DNA from: Brachyspira suanatina
GTDB taxonomy: Bacteria > Spirochaetota > Brachyspiria > Brachyspirales > Brachyspiraceae
DNA length: 64,000 bases
NCBI RefSeq assembly: GCF_001049755.1
Contig: NZ_CVLB01000001.1
Coordinates: 186,001 to 250,000 of the forward strand
Reading direction: 5' to 3'
Part shown: one piece after another, positions 56,796 to 64,000 of the stretch
Position numbering within the stretch: the first letter of the stretch is position 1
Layout: every line of letters begins with the position of its first letter
Position numbers and translations under genes: made by a program
Notes under the pieces: model-generated
The model's input: the letters and a program-made list of their open reading frames with translations, nothing else
Database searches by the model: none
What the model was told of the DNA's origin: nothing

Positions 56796-56830
56796 TTTAT
56801 ATATTTTATAAAAATAAATAGGAGTTAAAT

Positions 56831-57952
56831 ATGATTATAGATTTTTTATTAAATATAATGTGTAAGAAAAAATTAGAAAAACAAAGAGAAAAACTCAAAT
56901 TAAAAATAGCTGATCTTGAGAATTATAGGGATAGAGCTATACAAAGAGTTAATGAAGTTAAAGAGTATTATAATCAAAGATTGAATGATGTATTTGAGCA
57001 TTTGTCAAAGTTAGAAATTAATATCAAAAATAATTTTTATAAGATTGTGCATGATGAACTAATTGAAGTTTCTAATATAGTAAAACAGTCTTATGAAATA
57101 GTATTTCATATGATTGATTTAGATTGGCAGATAAAAATTTTAACATCAAGAAAGAATAATAAGAAAACAGAAATCACTATTCGTAAAAGAAGTAAAGATG
57201 AAGCTGTTAAAATTTTAAAAATATTATTTTCTTCTTACAAAAAAGATGCAAGGCTAAAATGGTTTAATGAAGTTAATGATAATAATATAAAATGCATAGA
57301 AGAATTAAATAAATTAAAAACAGAGGACAATAGTGAAGATATAAATATACTTATAGATCTATGTGAAAGAGATTTGATAAACCGCGATCATATAGTAACA
57401 ATAAAAAAATATATAAATACTGAGGATAAAATATTAAATATGCTTTTAAAAGATGTGGATTCTCTTAATGAGCAAATAAAAAATATAAAAAATAAAGCCA
57501 TTGATTGTTATATGAGATACAGAGAATTACAAAATCAATATTATGATTTATATAATAGACAAATTGATGATAATAAAATACTTCCTGGTTATCAAGCATT
57601 AATTCAACAAAAGGATCAATTAAAAATTATAAAAGGGAATTCGTATAAGAAAGCAGATGATTTCAGCAAGGATTTAAAAAATAGATGCATCAATAGAGAG
57701 AAGATAGTAAATTATGAGGATCTTAAATATGAGGAGAAAAAATTATGGGATAATTATAAAGACTATAAAGTATTATTTAAAGACTCTAATGATAATGTTA
57801 ATTATTACTATGAAACAATAAAATTTCTTATAGAAGAGCGAAAGAAAAGCATTAAGGAGCTTTATACAAAATCTATAATTACACTTAAGCAGGTTAATGA
57901 AATGGGTATAACTTATTATAAAAATAATAATTCTGATATAAAGGAGAATTAA
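56831..57952 (+). CDS. Coiled-coil protein
   Basis: 373 residues, almost wholly helical. Lys/Glu-rich heptads run at ~12-70 and ~205-245, with a Tyr-rich segment (YRELQNQYYDLYNRQ) near 230. The N-terminal MIIDFLLNIM is hydrophobic and may attach to the membrane or to the neighbouring membrane protein. No known domain. AGGAG precedes it, 36 nt after the membrane-protein gene and 3 nt before the next. Confidence 0.6.
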   Translation: MIIDFLLNIMCKKKLEKQREKLKLKIADLENYRDRAIQRVNEVKEYYNQRLNDVFEHLSKLEINIKNNFYKIVHDELIEVSNIVKQSYEIVFHMIDLDWQIKILTSRKNNKKTEITIRKRSKDEAVKILKILFSSYKKDARLKWFNEVNDNNIKCIEELNKLKTEDNSEDINILIDLCERDLINRDHIVTIKKYINTEDKILNMLLKDVDSLNEQIKNIKNKAIDCYMRYRELQNQYYDLYNRQIDDNKILPGYQALIQQKDQLKIIKGNSYKKADDFSKDLKNRCINREKIVNYEDLKYEEKKLWDNYKDYKVLFKDSNDNVNYYYETIKFLIEERKKSIKELYTKSIITLKQVNEMGITYYKNNNSDIKEN

Positions 57953-57955
57953 TAT

Positions 57956-58333
57956 ATGATGTATAAAATTAAAGTAAAAAGTAAATATTTAACAGGAATA
58001 AATAAAATGATAATTTGGGTTTTGAACAATGATTATCATAGACCTAAGGATATATTTAATATATTAAAAATATTTTACAGTAATACTTTAAAAATATATA
58101 TACAGAATATGCTTGAGTTAAATTTATTATGCATAAAAAAAGTTAATGGTATAGGAGGCATATATGTAAATAAGAATTTTGATGGGGAGTATTTTTATTT
58201 AAATATTGAAGATGATAGTATAAATTTGAATAGTTTGGACAAAAAAGAAAAATGCAAAATAATAAAAAATAATTTGATTAATAAAAGTACTATAAAGGCA
58301 TTAAGCTTAAAAAATATATCAGTTTGTTATTAA
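57956..58333 (+). CDS. Small winged-helix-like protein
   Basis: 125 residues (an adjacent ATG at 57959 is equally good). Residues ~12-65 (INKMIIWVLNN, RPKDIFNILKIF, LKIYIQNMLELNLLCIKKV) look like a winged helix-turn-helix with a recognition helix and wing, then a beta-rich and helical tail. It might regulate the operon or act as an adaptor for the helicase. The assignment is from pattern only. Its stop overlaps the helicase ribosome site. Confidence 0.5.
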   Translation: MMYKIKVKSKYLTGINKMIIWVLNNDYHRPKDIFNILKIFYSNTLKIYIQNMLELNLLCIKKVNGIGGIYVNKNFDGEYFYLNIEDDSINLNSLDKKEKCKIIKNNLINKSTIKALSLKNISVCY

Positions 58334-58344
58334 AGGAGATTATT

Positions 58345-59862
58345 ATGACATTTTTAGAATATTTATCAGCTTGGAAAAATTATTTGAATGTATTATCTGA
58401 TACTATGATAGATGATAAATTACGTATAAAATATTTAAGGCAGATAGAATATATAAAAAAAATAGAGTATGGAATTTTTATGGATGCAAAACTCTTTCAA
58501 ACTTTGAAAAGAACTTATGATAACAATATTGTATCTGAATCAAAAAAGGAAAATAATATTCATATTGATCCAATACAAGATATATATAAAAAAGGAAGTG
58601 GTGTATTTAATATTATAGAGAAAGCAATAAACAGCAAGAAATTATTTTGTTTAATGGGTCCTCCTGGTACAGGAAAAACTACAGCAATTGCTGAGATAAT
58701 ATTACAAACTATGAAAATGAATAGTAAATCTAAAATAGCTATATGCTCTGAAACACATATTGCAGTTGATAATGCTATAGAAAAATTGATATATGAATGC
58801 TGTAAAAGAAAATTGAATTATTCTATTATGAGATATGAAGAGTTTAAAGATAAGAGTGATAATTTGGCATATAATGTTTGCTATAATAATTATATAGATC
58901 ATTGGAAAAAATATGTAGCTTCTAGTTATGATAAAAAGTTTTGTGAGAATTTATTTTTTGAGTTTGAAAGAAATATAGGAAATAAAAAGAGAAATCATAA
59001 GTATATTTGTGATAATGTAAGTATATTAGGTATTACATGCAATCAAATTGGAAGATTTAAAATAGAAGAAACTGATGAGGCTTATGATTTAGTTATTATT
59101 GATGAAGTATCTAAAAATACTTTACCTGAAATTTTAATGCCTGCTTCTTTTGCTAAAAAGGTAATATTAGTTGGGGATCCTAATCAACTTCCTCCTGTAT
59201 TTTGCCGTAATGAAATAGAAACTATGAATGAAATAGATATTAATTTGCAAGAAACATTAATAGAAAATTCTTTAGTTGATAGATTATTTAAGAATTCTGA
59301 TAGAGATACAATGTTCGGTATGCTGGATACTCAATATAGAATGGAAGCAAAGATAGGTGATATTGTAAGCAGATTTTTTTATAATGGAGAATTAAAAAAT
59401 GCTACAGCATATTGTGATGATGAAAGTATATATTGGATAGATTATCATACAAATGAAAAATTTCCTAATAATTATAGAGGGGAATTATATAATCCTATAG
59501 AAATAGATTTAATAAATAATAGTATTGAAAACTTAAATACTAATGCAAATACATCTATAGCAATAATAACACCATATAAGAAACAAAAGTATGAAATTAG
59601 AAAAAAAATAAAAAATAATGAAAATCTGAAGCATTTAAATATAAAAATAGATACAATAGATGCTTTTCAGGGTAAAGAAGCTGATATAGTTTATTTTAGC
59701 GTTGTTAGAAATACAGGTTCTGCAAAATTCTTTTCTAATATAAAAAGACTTAATGTAGCAATATCAAGAGCAAAAAACAGATTGTATATGGTTGGTATGT
59801 CTAAGTATTGTAATAAGGTAGATATATTGAAAAATATTTATTCATTCTCAAAAGTGTGTTAA
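58345..59862 (+). CDS. SF1 helicase of Upf1/DNA2 type
   Basis: 505 residues from the ATG at 58345, which has AAAGGAG before it; a frame from 58324 overlaps the previous gene. Motif I GPPGTGKTT, Ia CSETHIAVDNA, II VIIDEVS (DEVS in place of DEAS), III GDPNQLPP, IV DTQYRM, V DAFQGKEADIV and VI NVAISRAKNRLY are all present. It is a compact helicase without fused nuclease or zinc domains; the N-terminal ~100 residues are helical. Upf1-like helicases unwind RNA or DNA 5' to 3'. It closes the operon. Confidence 0.85.
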   Translation: MTFLEYLSAWKNYLNVLSDTMIDDKLRIKYLRQIEYIKKIEYGIFMDAKLFQTLKRTYDNNIVSESKKENNIHIDPIQDIYKKGSGVFNIIEKAINSKKLFCLMGPPGTGKTTAIAEIILQTMKMNSKSKIAICSETHIAVDNAIEKLIYECCKRKLNYSIMRYEEFKDKSDNLAYNVCYNNYIDHWKKYVASSYDKKFCENLFFEFERNIGNKKRNHKYICDNVSILGITCNQIGRFKIEETDEAYDLVIIDEVSKNTLPEILMPASFAKKVILVGDPNQLPPVFCRNEIETMNEIDINLQETLIENSLVDRLFKNSDRDTMFGMLDTQYRMEAKIGDIVSRFFYNGELKNATAYCDDESIYWIDYHTNEKFPNNYRGELYNPIEIDLINNSIENLNTNANTSIAIITPYKKQKYEIRKKIKNNENLKHLNIKIDTIDAFQGKEADIVYFSVVRNTGSAKFFSNIKRLNVAISRAKNRLYMVGMSKYCNKVDILKNIYSFSKVC

Positions 59863-59871
59863 TATAGATCA

Positions 59872-59916
59872 TATAGTCAATCTAACTATTTATTTTTGAT
59901 AATTAGATTGACTATA
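59872..59916. terminator. Long stem-loop between converging genes
   Basis: TATAGTCAATCTAA pairs perfectly with TTAGATTGACTATA (14 bp, 17-nt loop). It separates the helicase operon from the alcohol dehydrogenase gene and probably terminates in both directions, although T-tracts are weak. Confidence 0.6.
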
Positions 59917-59926
59917 ATATAAAGTA

Positions 59927-61114
59927 TTAAACATTAGCCATTTTGAAAATATTATAAACATCTTCTTTATTTAAAGCTCTGAAATGTTTAAACTCTAACT
60001 TACCATCTTTGATGCATCTTCTTGTTAAATCTTGTAAAACTTCTTCACTTTGTATTCCCACTCCTAATTCCGTAAAGTTGGTAGGCATATTTATTTGCTT
60101 GAAATATTCTATAGTTTTTTCTATTCCTTTAAGTCCTGTATCATCATCTATATTCCAAACATTTTTTGAATATTGAATGAATCTTTCTTTTTTGTCTTTT
60201 AAACAGTATTTAGCCCAAGGTCCCCACATCACAGAAAGACTTGCTCCATGTGCACAATCAAATTTTGCACTCAATTCATGTCCGAATTTATGTACTATAA
60301 AATCGAAAGTAAGTCCTAGTCCTGTTAAAGTATTATGAGATAAACTTCCGCACCACATTAGTTCGCTCATAGCATCATAATCAGTTTTATCTTTCATAGC
60401 TATTAAGCCGTTTTTAAAAATAGTTCTTAAAACAGCTTCGGCAATCGCATCTGTTGTTTGATTGTTATCACCATTTACTGAATTTTCACTGTCTCCGAAA
60501 TATCTATCAAATGTATGCATAAGCATGTCAACTATTCCGCATGCTACTTGATAATAAGGTAATGTAAAAGTTAAGCATGGATTCATTATAGCAAATTTAG
60601 GACGATTAAATTCTGTAGGAAGTCCCCTTTTATCAAGAGTTTCTTCATTAGTAAGTACGGCAGAATTGCTTGTTTCACTTCCTGCAGCTGATATGGTAAG
60701 AACACATCCTATAGGAAGACTTTTTTCTAAAGTTTTTGATTTTGTCCAAAACTCCCATATATCAGTATCCGGATTAGCTGTACCATGTGCTATTGCTTTA
60801 GCAGTATCGATTACGCTTCCTCCTCCTATGCCAAGTATAAAGTCTGATTTAAAAGCTATAGATTTTTTTACCCCTTCTCTAGCATGAGATAATGTAGGAT
60901 TGGCTTTTACTCCTCCAAACATTTCATATTCTATATTTTCTTCTTTAATTATATTTTCTATTTTTTCTAATAATCCGCTTTCTTTTACGCTTTTTGTACC
61001 ATAAACTATAAATATTTTTTTACAGCCTAGCTTTTTTATTTCTTTAGCTGTCATGTTTTCTGTATCTTTTCCAAATATTACTTTTGTTGGATTATTATAT
61101 ATGAAACTTTGCAT
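59927..61114 (-). CDS. Iron-containing alcohol dehydrogenase (BdhA/YqhD-like)
   Basis: 395 residues. The Rossmann half has GGGSVIDTAKAIA (NAD(P) phosphate loop) and TISAAGSETSNSAV. Metal ligands are Asp in CGIVDMLMHTFDRYF, His in the same helix, and the two His in HKFGHELSAKFDCAHGASLSV. Closest in pattern to clostridial NADH-dependent butanol dehydrogenases. Likely reduces aldehydes during fermentation; substrate unproven. Confidence 0.9.
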   Translation of the reverse strand: MQSFIYNNPTKVIFGKDTENMTAKEIKKLGCKKIFIVYGTKSVKESGLLEKIENIIKEENIEYEMFGGVKANPTLSHAREGVKKSIAFKSDFILGIGGGSVIDTAKAIAHGTANPDTDIWEFWTKSKTLEKSLPIGCVLTISAAGSETSNSAVLTNEETLDKRGLPTEFNRPKFAIMNPCLTFTLPYYQVACGIVDMLMHTFDRYFGDSENSVNGDNNQTTDAIAEAVLRTIFKNGLIAMKDKTDYDAMSELMWCGSLSHNTLTGLGLTFDFIVHKFGHELSAKFDCAHGASLSVMWGPWAKYCLKDKKERFIQYSKNVWNIDDDTGLKGIEKTIEYFKQINMPTNFTELGVGIQSEEVLQDLTRRCIKDGKLEFKHFRALNKEDVYNIFKMANV

Positions 61115-61153
61115 GTTATTTTCCTTTATATAAAGATTTTTTACTAAAGTATT

Positions 61154-61182
61154 ATTATAATGATTTTATTATTATAATACAA
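61154..61182 (-). promoter_or_regulatory. Promoter of alcohol dehydrogenase gene
   Basis: TTGTAT, 17 nt, TATAAT on the minus strand, about 40 nt before the ATG. Confidence 0.6.
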
Positions 61183-61251
61183 TATTAAATTAAAAATACC
61201 AAAAAAATATTTTTAAATAAAAATTTTTTAAATATAAATTTTTTATTGTAC

Positions 61252-61279
61252 TTGATATTTATTTATTATCTAATATACT
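61252..61279 (+). promoter_or_regulatory. Promoter of ankyrin gene
   Basis: TTGATA, 16 nt, TATACT, about 36 nt before the GTG. Confidence 0.5.
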
Positions 61280-61315
61280 TATAAATATTACTTATTTTGA
61301 GATTGGAGTATAAAG

Positions 61316-63328
61316 GTGAAACATATTAGATTTTTGATTATACTATTGACTTTTAGCTATTCTGTATTCGCATTAACTGCAAATGAAACTAATCTATTTA
61401 ATGCAATTAATGAACAAAATTCAGATAATGTATCAAATATATTAAATGATTCTACAGATATAGATATAAATGTTCTAGATGCTGAAGGATATACTCCTTT
61501 GCATAGAGCGGTATTGAATAAAGATTTGAATACTATAAACGTACTTTTAGAAAATGAAAATATAGATATTAATTCAAAATTGGATATGAAAGTAAGTATA
61601 GATGGTTGGTATTTAGGAGGAGCAACTCCGTTAATATTAGCTTCATATATTGGAGATACTAATATTGTTTCAGTTTTACTAGATAATAATGCTGATATTA
61701 AAGCACAAGATGATGTTGATGGCAGTATGGCTATACATATGGCTTCTGCTAATGGTAATAATGATGTAGTAATTATGCTTCTTGATAAAGATCCTACTAC
61801 TATAAATGATGTAGATAATAGAGGAAATACTCCATTACACTGGGCTGCTATGAAAGATAAGCCTGAAACTGTTAAATTATTAATGGAAAATGGGGCAGAT
61901 ATAGAATCTAAAGATGCTGATGGATGGACACCTTTACATTACGCTGCTGCTTTCTCTTCTCTTCAAACTGTACAAACTCTTGTCGATTTAGGTGCTGATA
62001 AAACAAGTACAACTAAAGATGGAAATGAGCCTATATACTATGCAAGAGGAGATGATGTTAAAAACTATTTAGCAGGAAATGATAATATAGCAAGAGAAGG
62101 TACTCCTGAAGATAGTTTGGAAGGAGATGAAACAGTTGTAGCTGATAATAATACAGAAGATAATAATACAGAAGAAGCTATGAATAATGAGGAAGAAACA
62201 GCAGCAGAAGAAGAAGTTACAGCAGAAAATGAAGAATATGCTCAAAATGATACTGTAGATGAAGAAACTGAAGAAGTTTACACTGAAGATACTGTAAATG
62301 CTGCTGATTTAGATGTTAAACAATTAGAACTTTTAGTTGCTGTTAAAAATAATGATACAATAGCTTTGAATACTTTAATAAAAGAGGGTGTTAATCCTAA
62401 TTTTGTAGATGAAAATGGATATACTCCTTTACATTTGGCAGTTATAAATAATAATTTAGATACAGTAGAAGCTTTACTTAAATATAAAGATATCAATAAA
62501 GAGGCAAAACTTCCTTATAAAGCTACTTTGGATAATTGGTATTTAGGCGGTGCTACTCCTTTAATAGTTGCTTCTTATGTAGGTAATGCTGATATAGTTT
62601 ATACTTTAATAGAGGCAGGCTGTGATATGAGAGCTAGAGATGATATAGATGGTGCTATGCCTATACATGTGGCTTCAGCAAACGGCAATGATGATACTGT
62701 TATATTGTTATTAGAAAAAGATAAAACATTAGTAAATGAAGCTGACAAAAATGGAAATGATACTCCATTACATTGGGCCGCTATGAAAGATAAGCCATCT
62801 ACAGTTAATGTACTTTTGAAATACGGAGCTGATTCAAAAATTCAAAACTCTGATGGAAATACAGCTTTACATTATGCTGCAATGTATGCATCTTCTGATG
62901 TTATAAAAAATATAGTTGCTTCAGACAAATCAAGTGTTAATATGGCTAATAATGAAAATATGTATCCTATACATTATGCTGCTTTAGAAGATAATGTTGA
63001 TGCTTTAACAGCTTTAGTTCAAAACGGAAAAGCAGATGTTAATATAAAAGATTCTAATAATGATACAGCTTTACATTATGCTGCTGCTTATGGTAATATA
63101 GATAGTGTTATGGCTTTGGTAGAAAAATGTAATGCTGATAAAACATTAAAAGATAATGACGGTTATATCGCTGCTGATTTAGCTCTTGATAATGGTTATG
63201 AGAATATAGCCAATTATTTAAAAGGTGCTGCTTATATACCTGATAATAATCAAGAAATAGGTAATGAACAAGAATTAATACTTCCTGAGTACAATAAAAA
63301 GCCAAATTTGGATAAAAAATGGTGGTAA
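61316..63328 (+). CDS. Exported ankyrin-repeat protein with duplicated halves
   Basis: 670 residues, GTG start after GGAG. The signal peptide ends near residue 19-20 (SYSVFA before LTANE). Ankyrin block A (~25-255) and block B (~330-640) are joined by a Glu/Asn-rich acidic linker (~256-325). The blocks are homologous: both contain GYTPLH, WYLGGATPLI, IHxASANGN and TPLHWAAMKDKP in the same order; block B has about two extra repeats. Predicted periplasmic or surface protein-binding role. The C-terminal tail ends KKPNLDKKWW. Confidence 0.85.
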   Translation: MKHIRFLIILLTFSYSVFALTANETNLFNAINEQNSDNVSNILNDSTDIDINVLDAEGYTPLHRAVLNKDLNTINVLLENENIDINSKLDMKVSIDGWYLGGATPLILASYIGDTNIVSVLLDNNADIKAQDDVDGSMAIHMASANGNNDVVIMLLDKDPTTINDVDNRGNTPLHWAAMKDKPETVKLLMENGADIESKDADGWTPLHYAAAFSSLQTVQTLVDLGADKTSTTKDGNEPIYYARGDDVKNYLAGNDNIAREGTPEDSLEGDETVVADNNTEDNNTEEAMNNEEETAAEEEVTAENEEYAQNDTVDEETEEVYTEDTVNAADLDVKQLELLVAVKNNDTIALNTLIKEGVNPNFVDENGYTPLHLAVINNNLDTVEALLKYKDINKEAKLPYKATLDNWYLGGATPLIVASYVGNADIVYTLIEAGCDMRARDDIDGAMPIHVASANGNDDTVILLLEKDKTLVNEADKNGNDTPLHWAAMKDKPSTVNVLLKYGADSKIQNSDGNTALHYAAMYASSDVIKNIVASDKSSVNMANNENMYPIHYAALEDNVDALTALVQNGKADVNIKDSNNDTALHYAAAYGNIDSVMALVEKCNADKTLKDNDGYIAADLALDNGYENIANYLKGAAYIPDNNQEIGNEQELILPEYNKKPNLDKKWW

Positions 63329-63355
63329 TTTAATTTTATTATAATTGTGATTTTA

Positions 63356-63388
63356 AAAGGCTTGGAATTTTATAAATTTCAAGCCTTT
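63356..63388 (+). terminator. Rho-independent terminator after ankyrin gene
   Basis: AAAGGCTTGGAATTT pairs with AAATTTCAAGCCTTT (one G-T wobble), followed by ATTTTTTTATTTATTT. Confidence 0.85.
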
Positions 63389-63557
63389 ATTTTTTTATTT
63401 ATTTCAATAAAAAATATCTTTTTTCATAAAATCATAATATATTATAATTATATATTTGTTATAAATAATATTAGAAAAATAGTACAATAAAATTTGCAAT
63501 AGAAATAAATATATAATACAATATAAGATAATATATTAATTGAGAGGAATTAAGAAT

Positions 63558-64000
63558 ATGTTTAAAGGCACTACAATATGTGCAGTATGCAGAGACGGAG
63601 TTACGGCAATAGCTGGAGATGGACAAGTTACATTAGGCGAAACTGTAATGAAACCTAATGCTGTTAAATTAAGAAAATTATACGGTGGTAAAGTGATATC
63701 CGGTTTTGCTGGATCCACTGCTGATGCTTTTACATTATTTGAAAAATTTGAAAAAAGACTTCAGGAATTTTCAGGTGATTTAACCAGAGCGGCAGTTGAG
63801 CTTGCACGCGAATGGAGAACTGATAAAATGCTTAGAAATTTACAGGCGCTTATTATAGTGGCAAGTAAAGAAAAAATGCTTTTACTTTCCGGTAATGGTG
63901 ATGTTATAGAAAGTGAGAACAATATATTAGCTATAGGTAGCGGCGGACAGTATGCTAAAGCAGCTGCAATGGCATTAAGTGAAAATACAGACCTTTCCGC
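63558..64000 (+). CDS. hslV: ATP-dependent protease subunit HslV, 3' end outside window
   Basis: 147 codons to the window edge. After a 4-residue propeptide (MFKG) comes TTICAV with the catalytic Thr as the mature N terminus. [39 protein letters not shown] and [16 protein letters not shown] are HslV hallmarks. It forms the double hexamer peptidase of HslUV; hslU is expected just downstream. A GAGAGGA ribosome site precedes the ATG. Confidence 0.95.
   Translation, partial: MFKGTTICAVCRDGVTAIAGDGQVTLGETVMKPNAVKLRKLYGGKVISGFAGSTADAFTLFEKFEKRLQEFSGDLTRAAVELAREWRTDKMLRNLQALIIVASKEKMLLLSGNGDVIESENNILAIGSGGQYAKAAAMALSENTDLS

Overview
The window looks like a chromosomal segment of a Brachyspira-type spirochaete. 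It is very AT-rich, with As and Ts at most third codon positions. The ribosomal proteins, EF-Tu and rho are bacterial. The genes specify an LPS-containing outer membrane (lpxA, lpxB, fabZ, many beta-barrel and lipoprotein genes). The intergenic style, including short GC-rich repeat islands, recalls Brachyspira. The genus is inferred from the protein sequences; no database was searched.

Layout. 1-12142: housekeeping and envelope genes: HAD hydrolase (cut by the window edge), S66 carboxypeptidase, YjbQ, a radical-SAM/DUF2344 fusion, a TPR protein, RseP, a lipoprotein, a CHAT protease overlapping an amidase lipoprotein, and an RsmI-like methylase. 12143-14546: an Mrr restriction gene between two copies of a dispersed imperfect palindrome, then a GC-rich repeat island. 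14547-16055: a 15-unit BspA-type repeat protein. 16213-20788: one minus-strand operon of seven outer-membrane proteins and lipoproteins, one with a frameshifted signal peptide. 21154-21816: hisIE. 22376-40772: the str-S10-spc-alpha ribosomal superoperon, including rpmD and rpmJ, which are easily missed for size, followed by rho and an Smr-domain gene. 43011-43352: a third palindromic repeat. 43362-46600: fabZ-lpxA-lpxB and a GHKL-ATPase-like gene. 46601-59862: an accessory island. 59927-64000: iron alcohol dehydrogenase, a secreted ankyrin protein, and the start of hslV.

The accessory island holds the most unusual content. At 47970-50801 lies a decayed gene of about 943 codons with two HEPN RNase motifs. 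RNILIH sits near the N terminus. RNMIYH sits about 35 residues before the C terminus and is now out of frame between two frameshifts. The size and motif placement match Cas13 effectors, especially the Cas13b-like arrangement, but no CRISPR array is visible. It is followed after 10 nt by an 881-residue protein with a DUF3800 (RNase H-like) domain. A separate promoter then drives a unit of small hydrophobic peptides, a 659-residue membrane protein with a nuclease-like D...QxK motif, a coiled-coil protein, a small winged-helix-like protein and a Upf1-type SF1 helicase. This unit could be an undescribed defence or conflict system. That reading rests on gene content and tight linkage only.
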